A stretch of DNA of 64,000 nt from Massilia sp. PAMC28688 (GCF_019443445.1 NZ_CP080378.1:310001-374000), one strand, 5' to 3'. Counted from the stretch's first letter, positions 20,687 to 30,814 are shown. Notes: generated by a model from the letters alone, not told the origin. A program made the numbers and translations.

Positions 20687-21836
20687 CCTGCGCCAGGCGG
20701 CTCTGGTACAGGGCCGCGATGATGTCGGACTGGGTCACCATGCCGGCCAGGCGCTGGTCCCGGTCCAGCACCGGGATGTGATGCAGGCCGCTGTTGGCCA
20801 TCAGCGGCACCAGTTCCACGATGGGCGTGTCGACCCACGCGCGCTGCACCTCGTGCGTCATGATCTGCCCCACCACTTCCGGCTTTTCCGAATGCGACAG
20901 GCCACTGCGCCGGATCAGGTTGCGCAGGCGCGCGCCCAGGGTGCGGTAATCGTCAAGGTCGCTGTGGCGCAGGAAGTCGCCCTGGGCCAGCATGCCGATC
21001 ACGCGCCGCGCCCGATTGAGCACCGGCATGGCATGCACCTGGTGGTAACGCATGGTGCGCCACGCTTCGCCCAGGTCGGTGCCAAATTCCACCGTCACCA
21101 CGTCGCGCGACATGATGGCGCCGCAAGTGATGATGCCAAAGCGCCGCTGGTGGGCGTGGGTCTCGGTGGCCAGGATGATGTGTTCCAGGTCGTCGCGGCT
21201 GACGTCGAGCACCTGGCCATATTCCGCGAGCACTTCATCCAGGTCTTCGCGCGCAAAGCCCAGGCGCGCGGTGGGCGCGGCGTCGCCGGTGGCGTGGGCG
21301 TTCTCCAGCGGCGAACGCTGGGCGTGCGGATAGCGGCGCCCGCTCAGATTGTTGTAGGCAAAGGCGGCGACCACCATGAGCAGGCAATTGAAGGCGACCG
21401 GCAGCAGCACGAACTGGTAGCCCATGGCCTGCACCTCGGGCCCGGCCAGCACCGCCGTCAGCGCCACGGCGCCACCCGGGGGATGCAGGCAGCGCAGGGC
21501 GAACATCATGCCAATGGCCAGGGCGCCGGCCACGGGCGCGGTCAGCACGCCCTCCCCCAGCACCTGCAGACAGGCCACGCCGGTGGCGGCCGACACCATA
21601 TTGCCGCCAATGACGGACCAGGGCTGGGCCAGCGGGCTGGCGGGCAGGCAAAACAGCAGCACGGCCGAGGCCCCCATCGGCGCGACCAGCCACACCCCAC
21701 CGTGCCCCGCCCACAGAGAGCACAGGATGGCAGTCAGGCCCAGCCCCAGCAGTGCGCCCAGCATGCCGCGCGCCTGCTCGGCGCGGCTGGCGGTGTTGGC
21801 GGGAGGCAGCAGATGGCGCCAGTCGGGCTTGTTCAT
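20631..21836 (-). CDS. HPP family membrane protein with C-terminal CBS pair
   Basis: About 401 aa. The N-terminal HPP domain (~25-175) has four transmembrane segments and the name-giving CLHPPGGAVAL motif. The C-terminal half carries two CBS repeats (MSRDVVTVEFGTDLGEAWRTM... and MTHEVQRAWVDTPIVELVPLM...), which usually bind adenosine nucleotides and gate the membrane part. Some HPP proteins transport nitrite in plastids and cyanobacteria; the substrate here is unknown. ATG 21836 (MNKPDW) is preferred, but an in-frame ATG at 21857 is equally possible because neither has a clear ribosome site. Confidence 0.85.
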   Translation of the reverse strand: MNKPDWRHLLPPANTASRAEQARGMLGALLGLGLTAILCSLWAGHGGVWLVAPMGASAVLLFCLPASPLAQPWSVIGGNMVSAATGVACLQVLGEGVLTAPVAGALAIGMMFALRCLHPPGGAVALTAVLAGPEVQAMGYQFVLLPVAFNCLLMVVAAFAYNNLSGRRYPHAQRSPLENAHATGDAAPTARLGFAREDLDEVLAEYGQVLDVSRDDLEHIILATETHAHQRRFGIITCGAIMSRDVVTVEFGTDLGEAWRTMRYHQVHAMPVLNRARRVIGMLAQGDFLRHSDLDDYRTLGARLRNLIRRSGLSHSEKPEVVGQIMTHEVQRAWVDTPIVELVPLMANSGLHHIPVLDRDQRLAGMVTQSDIIAALYQSRLAQATQPARPLPPAAVSVPRH

Positions 21837-21964
21837 GCGTGGCACGGAAAAAAACATGCATTAGAGCACAAACAGGCAAACCCCACCCTTCTTGATACTT
21901 TGCAAACAGCGGCAGCGGTGCGGGCATAGCATGAAGGCTGACCCATGCCCCGAGGAGGAAAACC

Positions 21965-22522
21965 ATGTTCCGACCCTGCCTGCTTGGCGCCGTCCTGGCG
22001 CTGTCGCTGCCCGCCCAGGCCGCCACGAGCCTGTATTCCGACCTGTACGGCCGCGCCTGCCGGACGGTCGACACCGATCCGGCCAGCGGCGCCACGACCC
22101 GGCGCTGCACCGGCGTGGCGGGATTCAGCCTGCTGGTGCACGAAGCGCGCGCGCAAACCTCGGTCGACATCGTCACGCCGCGCGGCCAGGTGTGGCCGCT
22201 TGAATTCTGGGAAGTGGTGACACCGGGCCTGGCGCGGGTGGGCCGCAAAGCTGAATGGCGGGTGGAACGACGCGCCGGGCGCCTGGTGCCCACCGCCCTG
22301 CTGGTGCGGCTGGACGTGGCCCACGAACAGGCCCACGGGCCGCGCGTGGCGCCGGGCGCGCTAATGACCGGCACGCGCATTGCGGCCGACGGCGCCTGCG
22401 TGGTCTACCGTGGCGACGGCAGCGGGCCCATGGCCGACACCGCCGCCCGCAAGGCCGTGGCGCAGCCGGGCGCCAGGTGCCTGGGCATCTTTACGGCGCA
22501 GGCCGGGGCGGCGGCGCCTTGA
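21965..22522 (+). CDS. Secreted hypothetical protein
   Basis: A 185-aa protein with a clear signal peptide (MFRPCLLGAVLALSLPAQA, cleavage after AQA at ~19) and a strong ribosome site GAGGAGG upstream. The mature part has four cysteines (GRACRTV, RRCTG, GACVVY, ARCLG), which could form two disulfides in the periplasm. No family recognised. Its last 32 bp overlap the 3' end of the convergent patatin-like gene. Confidence 0.65.
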   Translation: MFRPCLLGAVLALSLPAQAATSLYSDLYGRACRTVDTDPASGATTRRCTGVAGFSLLVHEARAQTSVDIVTPRGQVWPLEFWEVVTPGLARVGRKAEWRVERRAGRLVPTALLVRLDVAHEQAHGPRVAPGALMTGTRIAADGACVVYRGDGSGPMADTAARKAVAQPGARCLGIFTAQAGAAAP

Positions 22523-24611
22523 CCACGGCGAGCGCGCCCGCGTGCGCCTGCCCCAGGCGTGCCAGCACGTGCCGGAACGGCAGCTGGTGCACGACCGGTG
22601 GCGCCAGCAGCCGGTCCATGCCATCGAAGGTGGCGTCGGCCAGGGCCCAGGCCACCGGCGTGTCGTTGCGCGCATACATGCCGAACCACAGGAAGCGGTG
22701 CGGATCGTCCGGCTCGAACACGGCCATGTCGCGCCGCTCGGCCGTGACGGCAAAGGTGGCGCGCGCCATGCGTGTATTGAACAGGCCCAGGGGCGGCGCC
22801 AGCAGCTCCGACAGGAACGTCATGTCCATCTGCGGGTAGGACGGCACCAGGCGCGCGGACGGCGCCAGCGCGCCGGGCGAATTACTGATGGCCATGACGA
22901 CCGGGTCGATCAGGTAGCCCGCCTCGGCATACCGGGCCAGCACCGGGCGCATGGCAAACAGCAGGTCGCGCACCGTCTCCACGCCCGAGTTTTCAAAGTA
23001 GCCGCCGTCAATCACGCGCCCCCAGTTGTAGCGCTCGGCCCCGGGAACACAGGGCGCCGCCTGGCCCCTGACGCGGCAGGCCGACACGGTGCCGGCCGGA
23101 CTGACATAGCTAAAGCGCGCGCTGTTGTGGATGGCCGTGGCAAGGCTCATGCGGCGCAGGTCCAGCAGCGGGTCGAGCGCGTCGTAGGCATCGGGAAAAC
23201 TGCCGTCGATCACCAGGTCGCTGGCAATCACGCGGTTGCCGCCGTCAACCAGGGTGGCGTTGAGCAGCAGCGAAGGGACCGACAGCGTGGCGTCGTCCTG
23301 CCACAGGGTGCCGAACGGCGCGCCGAAGCGCTCGTTGTCCATGGTGCGCTGCCAGCCGCGCACCCAGCCCAGTTCCATGGCGCGCGCCCGGTCGGCCGAG
23401 GGCATGGCCAGCGGCAGGAAGCGCTGCAGGGCGTCCGGATACAGTAAAAAGCCCGCCACCGGCGACAGGTAATCCTGGCGCAGCAAGGCGCGCATGCACT
23501 GCTGGTAAGGCTGGGCGCCGCGCCCGCACGGGCTGCGCGTGAGCGCGCCAGTGCCGGCGTCGGCAACCATGGCGGCAAAGGCGGCCGAGCCCAGGCTGCC
23601 GCCGGAGACCCCGCTCAGGGCAAACAGGTGGCGCCCGAAGCGCCCCGCGCTGTCGTCCTGCAGCTTGGCCAGCACCATGCCGGTCCAGTATGCCGCGCGC
23701 AGTCCGCCGCCCTCGGCCGCCACCAGGAACACGGGAAAGCGCACCCCGGGCCGCAGCTGGCCGCTCGCCACGCGCGCTGCCAGCCAGGCGTCGAGGTGGG
23801 TGTCGATAGCGCGCCGCGCCACCGGTCCGTCGTAGCCGGTCAAGGCCACCGCGTGGTTGTCGTTCCACTGGCTAAAGACCACGAACAGCACCAGGGGCGC
23901 CGCAGCCATGGATGGCAGGCCCGCCTGGCGGAAGAAATAGGTCAGGACCAGGTCGCCGAAAAAGATCCAGCTGGCCAGGGCAAAGCACAGCAGCACGGGA
24001 GCGGTCACGAACCTTGTCACTTCCACCGGCCAGCGCCAGATGGCAAAGAGCAGCGCGAACGAGGTGGCCAGGGCCAGCAGCACGGTGCGCAGGGTGCGCG
24101 GCTGCAGCGCCTCAAAGCGCAGGGGCAGGCGCTGGCCAGGCTCCCGGCCGCCAAAGCCGGCGGCAAACCAGGTGCGCCGCTTGATGACGAACAGGGCAAT
24201 GGCGGTGGTGGAGGCCACAAAGGCCCAGCCGTGAGTGGGCATGCCGATGCGGTAGAACTGCACCGTCAGGATCGCGCCCGGCAGCACTGCCAGCAGGCGC
24301 GGCAGCCACAGCCGCATGCAGTTGACGAAGGCAGTGTCGCTGCGGTCGAGCAGGGAATCGGTGCCAAAGACGCGGCCCAGCGTCAGGCGCGCGCTGTACC
24401 AGGCGGCCAGCGACCAGGTGGCCACGGAAAACAGGAAGAGCGGGAAATTCCAGCCGGGCTGGCTGACCAGGCGCAGCGTCTCCAGGCCCTGGGGCACAAA
24501 CACCAGGCCGATCGCGCCCAGCAGGGTAAAACTGACGCTGTAGATACAGCGCCACAGAATCGAGCCGAGTTCGAGGGAGCGGTCCCCGGCATTACGCACC
24601 AGGTCAAGCAT
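22491..24611 (-). CDS. Patatin-like phospholipase with N-terminal membrane domain
   Basis: A 706-aa protein. The N-terminal ~260 residues contain about six transmembrane segments. The C-terminal part is patatin-like: PVFLVAAEGGGLRAAYWTGM supplies the oxyanion-hole glycines, ALSGVSGGSLGSAAFAAM holds the nucleophile in GxSxG, and VIDGGYFENSG is the Asp-Gly-Gly dyad motif. It should hydrolyse acyl lipids at the inner membrane, but substrate and topology are inferred. The start MLDLVRNAGDRSLELGS fits the family. Convergent overlap with the upstream small secreted protein gene. Confidence 0.85.
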   Translation of the reverse strand: MLDLVRNAGDRSLELGSILWRCIYSVSFTLLGAIGLVFVPQGLETLRLVSQPGWNFPLFLFSVATWSLAAWYSARLTLGRVFGTDSLLDRSDTAFVNCMRLWLPRLLAVLPGAILTVQFYRIGMPTHGWAFVASTTAIALFVIKRRTWFAAGFGGREPGQRLPLRFEALQPRTLRTVLLALATSFALLFAIWRWPVEVTRFVTAPVLLCFALASWIFFGDLVLTYFFRQAGLPSMAAAPLVLFVVFSQWNDNHAVALTGYDGPVARRAIDTHLDAWLAARVASGQLRPGVRFPVFLVAAEGGGLRAAYWTGMVLAKLQDDSAGRFGRHLFALSGVSGGSLGSAAFAAMVADAGTGALTRSPCGRGAQPYQQCMRALLRQDYLSPVAGFLLYPDALQRFLPLAMPSADRARAMELGWVRGWQRTMDNERFGAPFGTLWQDDATLSVPSLLLNATLVDGGNRVIASDLVIDGSFPDAYDALDPLLDLRRMSLATAIHNSARFSYVSPAGTVSACRVRGQAAPCVPGAERYNWGRVIDGGYFENSGVETVRDLLFAMRPVLARYAEAGYLIDPVVMAISNSPGALAPSARLVPSYPQMDMTFLSELLAPPLGLFNTRMARATFAVTAERRDMAVFEPDDPHRFLWFGMYARNDTPVAWALADATFDGMDRLLAPPVVHQLPFRHVLARLGQAHAGALAVVKAPPPRPAP

Positions 24612-24714
24612 GGCGGTCCCCTTGGAAAAGGCCGGACCGCGGGTCCGGACGTGTCAAGGTTGACGGTTCAGGCTGTCTGACGGCTTGCGCTGGATCAAAT
24701 GCCAGCCAGCCTGC

Positions 24715-25302
24715 CTAGTCGAGCTTGATGAAGTGCTCGCGGTAGTAGCGCAACTCTTCGATCGACTCGAGGATATCGGCCAGGGCCGTGTGTTTCTGGT
24801 GCTTCTTGAAGCCGGCCACGATCTGCGGCTTCCAGCGCTTGCACAATTCCTTGAGCGTGGACACATCGAGGTTGCGGTAGTGAAAAAATGCTTCCAGCTT
24901 CGGCATGGTGCGCACCATGAAACGGCGGTCCTGGCAAATGGTGTTGCCGCACATGGGCGACTTGCCCGCGGGCACGTACTGCTTGAGCCAGGCAATCAGC
25001 TGCTCTTCGGCGTCCGCTTCGGAGATGGTGGACGTCTTGACGCGCTCGATCAAGCCGGAACGGCCGTGGGTGCCCTTGTTCCAGGCATCCATCTTGTCCA
25101 TCGTCTCGTCCGACTGGTGGATGGCAAACACGGGGCCTTCGGCAATGATGTTCAGGTGCATGTCCGTGACCACCACCGCCACCTCGATGATGCGGTCGGT
25201 GTCGGGATCGAGACCCGTCATTTCCATGTCCACCCAGATCAGGTTGAACTCATTTGGGCGCTGCAGCGCTGCCGGTGGGGTTACTTCGGTCGCTTGTGAC
25301 AT
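24715..25302 (-). CDS. orn: Oligoribonuclease
   Basis: A 195-aa DEDDh 3'-5' exoribonuclease that degrades 2-5-nt RNAs and pGpG, the linear product of cyclic di-GMP breakdown. [20 protein letters not shown] carries the first Asp/Glu pair; the C-terminal [21 protein letters not shown] carries the His and last Asp. Length is standard. It is divergent from the M48 protease gene with a 47-bp gap, which must hold both promoters. Its substrate pGpG links it to the Wsp system further along. Confidence 0.95.
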   Translation of the reverse strand: MSQATEVTPPAALQRPNEFNLIWVDMEMTGLDPDTDRIIEVAVVVTDMHLNIIAEGPVFAIHQSDETMDKMDAWNKGTHGRSGLIERVKTSTISEADAEEQLIAWLKQYVPAGKSPMCGNTICQDRRFMVRTMPKLEAFFHYRNLDVSTLKELCKRWKPQIVAGFKKHQKHTALADILESIEELRYYREHFIKLD

Positions 25303-25349
25303 AATTCTCTCTTGGCCTAATCAATCCTGCATTTTCTCACAGGCACAGA

Positions 25350-26612
25350 ATGTATTCTCAAGCGTTTTCGATTTTGTTTGTCGTTTTCTTCCTGCTGACC
25401 CTGGGCCTGCGCCTGTGGCTTTCCGTGCGCCACCTGCGCCACGTGGGGGCCCACCGCCACGCCGTGCCGGCCGAATTTGCCGCCACCATTCCGCTCGACG
25501 CACACCAGAAGGCGGCCGACTACACCGCCGCCAAGACCCGCTTCGGCATGCTGCACCTGTTCTTTTCCAGCGCCGTGCTGATCGGCTTTACCCTGCTGGG
25601 CGGGCTGACCTGGCTGTCGCATTCGCTGTTGCCCCATACCGGCAACGGCATGGCTTACCAGGTCGCGCTGCTGGTGGCCTTTGCCGCCATCAGCGGCCTG
25701 CTGGACTTGCCATTTGATTACTACCGCCAGTTCGTGCTTGAAGAACGTTTCGGTTTCAACAAGATGAGCGTCAAGCTGTGGATCACCGACATGCTCAAGG
25801 GGCAGGCCATCGCCCTGGTCATCGGCCTGCCGCTGATCTGGGTCGTGCTCACCCTCATGGGCAAGACGGGCCACTTGTGGTGGCTGTACGCCTGGCTGGT
25901 GTGGAGCGGCTTCCAGCTGCTCTTGATGGTGATCTACCCCACCTGGATCGCACCGATCTTCAACAAGTTCACGCCCCTTGCCGATGACAGCCTCAAAGAG
26001 CGTATCGAAGGCTTGATGCAGCGCGTGGGCTTTGCCTCCAAGGGCCTGTTCGTGATGGATGGCTCGCGCCGCAGCGCCCATGGCAATGCCTATTTTTCCG
26101 GCTTTGGCGCCAACAAGCGCATCGTCTTTTTCGACACCCTGCTGGCCCGCCTCGCGCCCCAGGAAATCGAGGCCGTGCTGGCCCACGAACTTGGCCACTT
26201 CAAGCTCAGGCATATCGTCAAGCGCATCGTCATGATGTTCGCGCTCTCGCTCGTGTTCCTGTTCGTGCTCGGCTACCTCAAGGAGCAGCCCTGGTTTTAC
26301 ACGGGCCTGGGCGTGGCGCCCGTGCTGGGCGCCTCCAACGACGCCATGGCGCTGATCCTGTTCATGCTGGCGCTGCCGGTATTTACCTTTGCCTTCTCGC
26401 CGCTCACGTCCATCAGCTCGCGCAAGCACGAATTCGAGGCCGACGCCTTTGCCGCCACCCATACCGATGCCCGTGACCTGGTTTCGGCGCTGGTCAAAAT
26501 GTACGAGGATAATGCCTCCACGCTCACGCCCGACCCGCTCCACTCGGCCTTTTACGATTCCCATCCGCCTGCCTCGGTGCGGATCAAGCAACTTAACCTG
26601 GCAGCGACATGA
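25350..26612 (+). CDS. M48 family metallopeptidase (Ste24/HtpX-like)
   Basis: A 420-aa integral membrane zinc protease of the Ste24 (CAAX prenyl protease 1) branch. It has an N-terminal M48_N membrane region with several hydrophobic helices, the zinc motif LAHELGHFK near residue ~278, and the third-ligand region SRKHEFEADAFAATH with the conserved EADxFA. Bacterial members take part in membrane-protein quality control; the prenyl-protease name is inherited from yeast. The stop overlaps the next start (ATGA), so it is translationally coupled to the pterin dehydratase gene. Confidence 0.9.
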   Translation: MYSQAFSILFVVFFLLTLGLRLWLSVRHLRHVGAHRHAVPAEFAATIPLDAHQKAADYTAAKTRFGMLHLFFSSAVLIGFTLLGGLTWLSHSLLPHTGNGMAYQVALLVAFAAISGLLDLPFDYYRQFVLEERFGFNKMSVKLWITDMLKGQAIALVIGLPLIWVVLTLMGKTGHLWWLYAWLVWSGFQLLLMVIYPTWIAPIFNKFTPLADDSLKERIEGLMQRVGFASKGLFVMDGSRRSAHGNAYFSGFGANKRIVFFDTLLARLAPQEIEAVLAHELGHFKLRHIVKRIVMMFALSLVFLFVLGYLKEQPWFYTGLGVAPVLGASNDAMALILFMLALPVFTFAFSPLTSISSRKHEFEADAFAATHTDARDLVSALVKMYEDNASTLTPDPLHSAFYDSHPPASVRIKQLNLAAT

Positions 26613-26941
26613 CCCTCACCACCAAACACTGCGTGGCCCATGCGAGCGCGCTCGGGGCCGATGCCATCGGCGCCCTGCTGGCCCAGGTGCCCGGCTGGGC
26701 CGTCATTGACGGCAAGCTGCAAAGCAGCTTTGCCTTCCGTAATTACTACGAAACCATGGCTTTCGTGAACGCGCTGGCCTGGGTCAGTCACCAGCAGGAT
26801 CACCATCCCGAACTGATGGTCAGCTACAAGCTGTGCGCCGTTGCCTACTGTACCCATTCAGCCGGCGGCGAGCTGTCCGAGAATGACTTCATCTGCGCCG
26901 CGCGGGCCAGCCAGCTGTACGCGCAGCGGACCGGCACATGA
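26609..26941 (+). CDS. phhB: 4a-hydroxytetrahydrobiopterin dehydratase
   Basis: A 110-aa PCD/DCoH protein that dehydrates 4a-hydroxytetrahydropterin, recycling the cofactor of phenylalanine hydroxylase. The active-site motif is WVSHQQDHHPELMVSYK, followed by VAYCTHSAGGELSENDF. It overlaps the upstream protease gene and the downstream rsgA by 4 bp each (ATGA). No phenylalanine hydroxylase is in the window. Confidence 0.88.
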   Translation: MTLTTKHCVAHASALGADAIGALLAQVPGWAVIDGKLQSSFAFRNYYETMAFVNALAWVSHQQDHHPELMVSYKLCAVAYCTHSAGGELSENDFICAARASQLYAQRTGT

Positions 26942-27828
26942 GCGGCCTGTCCGGTACCGTCATTGCCGGCCACGGCCGCCACTACGTGGTGGAAGCGGAT
27001 GGGCGCAAGCTGCAGTGCGTCACGCGCCAGCGCAAGACCAATATTGCCGTGGGCGACGTGGTCAACATCAAGATGACGTCCGACGACCAGGCCGTGATCG
27101 AGTCGACCGCCGAGCGCAAGACGCTCTTGTACCGCTCCGACCAGTACAAGAGCAAGCTGCTGGCGGCCAACCTCACGCGCCTGTTCATCGTGGTGGCGAC
27201 GGAACCGGGCTTTGCCGACGACCTCATTTCGCGCTCGCTGGTGGCGGCCGAGGCGGCCGGGATCGATGCCCACCTCATCCTCAACAAGACCGATGTGGCC
27301 GACCTGCTGCCCAAGGCGCGCGAGCGGCTCGGCACCTACACGGCGCTCGGCTACCCCCTGCATGAAGTCTCGGCCCGTGCCAACCCCGAACACGCGGTGG
27401 CCACCCTGATGCCGCTGCTGCAGGGCCAGTCCTCGATCTTCATCGGCCAGTCGGGCATGGGCAAGTCCTCGCTCATCAACCTCCTGGTGCCGGACGCCGA
27501 CATTGCCGTGCGCGAAATCTCCGCTGCCCTGGACACCGGCAAGCACACCACCACCTTTACCCGCCTGTACGCGCTGGACGGGCAGTCGTCGATCATCGAT
27601 TCGCCAGGCTTCCAGGAGTTTGGCCTGTACCACCTGTCCGAGGGCATGCTCGAGCGCGCCTTCGTGGAATTCACCCCCTACCTGGGCGGCTGCAAGTTCT
27701 ATAACTGCCGCCACCTGATCGAGCCGCAATGCGCCATCCTGGCCGCGCTCGAGGAAGGCAAGATCGCGCGCTTTCGCCATACCCTGTACGGACAACTGTT
27801 GCACGAATCGGCGCAGACCCTGTATTGA
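26938..27828 (+). CDS. rsgA: Ribosome small subunit-dependent GTPase A
   Basis: A 296-aa circularly permuted GTPase that helps mature the 30S subunit. Motif order is G4 (LNKTD), then G1 (GQSGMGKSSLIN), then G3 (DSPGFQEFGL), diagnostic of RsgA. An N-terminal OB fold (~1-65) precedes the GTPase, and a C-terminal zinc site is formed by CKFYNCRHLIEPQC. Last gene of the three-gene overlapping operon starting at 25350. Confidence 0.95.
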   Translation: MSGLSGTVIAGHGRHYVVEADGRKLQCVTRQRKTNIAVGDVVNIKMTSDDQAVIESTAERKTLLYRSDQYKSKLLAANLTRLFIVVATEPGFADDLISRSLVAAEAAGIDAHLILNKTDVADLLPKARERLGTYTALGYPLHEVSARANPEHAVATLMPLLQGQSSIFIGQSGMGKSSLINLLVPDADIAVREISAALDTGKHTTTFTRLYALDGQSSIIDSPGFQEFGLYHLSEGMLERAFVEFTPYLGGCKFYNCRHLIEPQCAILAALEEGKIARFRHTLYGQLLHESAQTLY

Positions 27829-27896
27829 TCGCTTTTTAATTGCCATAGGCATACAATCGATCGGACACAGGGATTTTCAATCCGGAGGCGGACTCC

Positions 27897-30731
27897 ATGC
27901 AGCTGTTTACGGTCGATGACGAGGTAGCGAAATGGGAAAGCGCCCTGCCCCATCTGCGCGGCATGGACCGGCTGCCCGTGCTGCTGCCGCTGGCCTGGCA
28001 CCTGCGTCAGCGCGACGCCGTGCGCGCCCTGGGCCTGGCGGCGGAAGCGCTGCAACTGCTGCCCGAGGCCGCGCTGGCGCCGTCCGAGCGCGAAACCTTT
28101 GGCGCGCGCATGGAACTGGTCCAGGCTGAGGCTGCCTGGCTGGACGGCAACCTGGAACACGCGCGCAGCCACGCCACAGCGCTGCTGGAGCGCTTCACCC
28201 TGCTTGCCGACCATGGCGGCAGCTTCGACGCCCACTGGCTGCTGGCCTGGATCGCGGTTGACCTGGGCGAACACGGCGTGTGCGAGGCGGCCCTGGACGC
28301 GGCCGCCCTCCAGGCGCGCGCTGCCGGCGACGACATCCGCTGCCAGGTGGCGCAGGCCGCCATGGCGCGCTGGGCGGTGCTGCGCGAGCGCAATGCTGCC
28401 GTCGCGCGCTGGGACAGCGTCTTCCCGCCGGCCAGCGGCCAGGGCGATCCGGCAGCGGCCACCTGGATCAATGACTATCTGGCGCTCTCGGCCAGCCAGG
28501 CCGGCGACTTCGGCGCCGCTGCCCGCTACTTCATCCGCTGCTATGAAGCGGCGCTCCAGTCCGGCCAGCTGCGCGCCGCCATCACTGCCGCCACCAATAT
28601 CGGCGAAGACTTCACCCTGCTGGGCGACCACCATTCCGCCCTGGAATGGATGCAGTGCGCACTCGAACTGGCGCGCCCCACCGGCTGGCCGCGCAGCATC
28701 GGCGCCTGCCTGATGCACACCGCCGATACGCTGCGCCGGCTCGACCAGCTCGACGCGGCCCACGACATGCTGGAAGAAGCGCTCGAGATGCTGCAGCCGG
28801 TGGTCAGGTCGCGCGCCTACGCCATCGCCCTGCAGTACCTGGGCGACCTGTCGCTGGCCCAGGGCCGCTTCCAGGATGCGCTGGAAGCGTTCAGGGGCCT
28901 GGAACAGCGCGCCGATGCGCTCGGCCAGTCCGACTTTCACAGCATTGCGCGGCGCGGCCAGGCGCACGCGCTGTCACAGCTGGGCCGGGCCCAGGAAGCG
29001 CTGGCGGTGGCCGCCCATGCGGCCCGCCTGGGCGCCGAACAGGACAACCCGCACAGCCAGATCGCGGCCCTGCGTGTGATGGCCATGATCCACGCCCAGC
29101 ACGCGCTGCCCTCGCCGCCCGGCATGCGCGAACCGAACGCACCGCTGCACTACCTTGGCCAGGCGCTCGAGGTGGCCGGCCGCATCGAAGGCTATATCGT
29201 GCCGGGCGAACTGTATGACGCCATGGCGCGCGAGTACGCGCAGGTGGGCGACTACCGGCGCGCCTACCAGGTGGCCGTGGCGGCATCGGCCGCGCGCGAA
29301 AAGACCCACAGCCAGGAAGCGACCAACCACGCCATCGCCATGCAGGTGCACCACCAGACCGAGCACGCGCGCAGCGAAGGACATCATCACCGCGCACTGG
29401 CCGAGGCCGAAGCGCGGCGCGCCGAAGTCTTGCAGCGCACCAGCGAAACGCTGGAGCGGCTCTCTGCCATCGGCCAGCAGGTCACGGCCCACCTGGATGC
29501 GGAAGCCGTGTTTCGCGCGCTCGACCGGCATATCCATGGCCTGCTGCCGGCGCGCACCTTTGCCATCTACCTGGCCGACCGGGCGCACGCGCGCCTGTAC
29601 CTGGCCTTCGGGATCGAAGACGGCCGCGCGCTTGATGCCCATGCGATCGGCCTGGACGAGGTGTCAGCCTACGCGGTGCGCGCCATGGACGAGCGGCGTG
29701 AACTCTATATCCCGAACTGGCCGGACTCGGAGCATCCCGAAGTGGTGCCGGGCACGCTGGAAAACATGAGCGCCCTGTTCGTGCCACTCACCGCCGGCGA
29801 GCGCGCCATTGGCGTGATGACGGTGCAGGCCGAAAAGGCGCATGCGTATGGCGAAAACGAGCGCATGATTTTCCGCACCCTGTGCGCCTACGGCGCCATC
29901 GCCCTCGACAACGCCGAAGCCTACCGCCAGCTCAAGGATGCCCAGACCCAGCTGGTGTCGCAGGAAAAGCTGGCCGCCCTGGGCGCCCTGATGGCCGGGG
30001 TCGCGCACGAACTCAATACACCGATCGGCAACAGCTTGCTGATTGCCTCGACCATGCAGGAAAAGACCACCGAGATCCGGGCCCTGATGGAAGGCCCGGG
30101 CCTGCGCCGCTCGGACCTGGCAGCCTTTATCGCCGACTCGTACAAGGCGTCGGCCCTGGTCATGCGCGGGCTGACCAGCGCGGCGGACCTGGTCAACAGC
30201 TTCAAGCAGGTGGCGGTGGACCGGACCACCGAGCAGCGCCGCTTCTTCAACCTGCACCAGGTGTGCCATGAAATCATCGCCACCATGATGAACCGGATCC
30301 GCGCCGCCAACCATGCCATTGCCATGGATATTCCGGAACAGATTGGCCTGGACAGCTATCCGGGCCCCTTCGGCCAGGTAATCACCAACCTGATCAACAA
30401 CTCGCTGCTGCACGCCTTTGCGCCCGGCACCAGCGGGCGCATGCAGCTGGGCGCGGTGCTGCAGGGCGAAGGCCGGGTGGTGGTGACGTTCAGCGATGAT
30501 GGCGGCGGGATCCCGGCCGAACACCTGGGACGCATTTTTGATCCCTTCTTCACCACCAAGCTCGGCCAGGGCGGCAGCGGGCTCGGTCTGTCGATCAGCT
30601 ACAACATTGTCTGCTCCCTGCTGGGCGGGCAGGTCAGCGTCGATAGCGCGCCCGGCGCGGGCACCCGGTTTACCCTGGAGCTGCCCCTGACGGCACCCCG
30701 GCAGCGGCAGGAGAGCCACCCTGCCTGCTGA
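27897..30731 (+). CDS. TPR-GAF sensor histidine kinase
   Basis: A 944-aa cytoplasmic sensor kinase. Residues ~1-450 are helical repeats of TPR type (ALQYLGDLSLAQGRFQDALEAFRGLEQ). A short coiled coil (~465-520) leads to a GAF domain (~530-690, ending AIGVMTVQAEKAHAYGENERMIF). The kinase core has LVSQEKLAALGALMAGVAHELNTPIG with the phospho-accepting His, then NLINNSLLHAF, DDGGGIP and GGSGLGLSISYNIV. No transmembrane segment or receiver domain is present and no response regulator gene is adjacent. It sits just upstream of argF, but the 113-bp gap and a good -10 box there argue for separate transcription. Confidence 0.88.
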   Translation: MQLFTVDDEVAKWESALPHLRGMDRLPVLLPLAWHLRQRDAVRALGLAAEALQLLPEAALAPSERETFGARMELVQAEAAWLDGNLEHARSHATALLERFTLLADHGGSFDAHWLLAWIAVDLGEHGVCEAALDAAALQARAAGDDIRCQVAQAAMARWAVLRERNAAVARWDSVFPPASGQGDPAAATWINDYLALSASQAGDFGAAARYFIRCYEAALQSGQLRAAITAATNIGEDFTLLGDHHSALEWMQCALELARPTGWPRSIGACLMHTADTLRRLDQLDAAHDMLEEALEMLQPVVRSRAYAIALQYLGDLSLAQGRFQDALEAFRGLEQRADALGQSDFHSIARRGQAHALSQLGRAQEALAVAAHAARLGAEQDNPHSQIAALRVMAMIHAQHALPSPPGMREPNAPLHYLGQALEVAGRIEGYIVPGELYDAMAREYAQVGDYRRAYQVAVAASAAREKTHSQEATNHAIAMQVHHQTEHARSEGHHHRALAEAEARRAEVLQRTSETLERLSAIGQQVTAHLDAEAVFRALDRHIHGLLPARTFAIYLADRAHARLYLAFGIEDGRALDAHAIGLDEVSAYAVRAMDERRELYIPNWPDSEHPEVVPGTLENMSALFVPLTAGERAIGVMTVQAEKAHAYGENERMIFRTLCAYGAIALDNAEAYRQLKDAQTQLVSQEKLAALGALMAGVAHELNTPIGNSLLIASTMQEKTTEIRALMEGPGLRRSDLAAFIADSYKASALVMRGLTSAADLVNSFKQVAVDRTTEQRRFFNLHQVCHEIIATMMNRIRAANHAIAMDIPEQIGLDSYPGPFGQVITNLINNSLLHAFAPGTSGRMQLGAVLQGEGRVVVTFSDDGGGIPAEHLGRIFDPFFTTKLGQGGSGLGLSISYNIVCSLLGGQVSVDSAPGAGTRFTLELPLTAPRQRQESHPAC

Positions 30732-30808
30732 GCGGCGCGCCCCCGCCCCGGGCTCGGGGCAATTTCTGTATATACATGATGCGGCGCACCATGAACAGGA
30801 AAAACCCC

Positions 30809-30814
30809 TATAAT
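30809..30814 (+). promoter_or_regulatory. Candidate -10 box of the argFG operon
   Basis: TATAAT, 31 bp upstream of the argF ATG. No good -35 hexamer stands 17 bp upstream and no arginine operator could be recognised. Confidence 0.4.
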
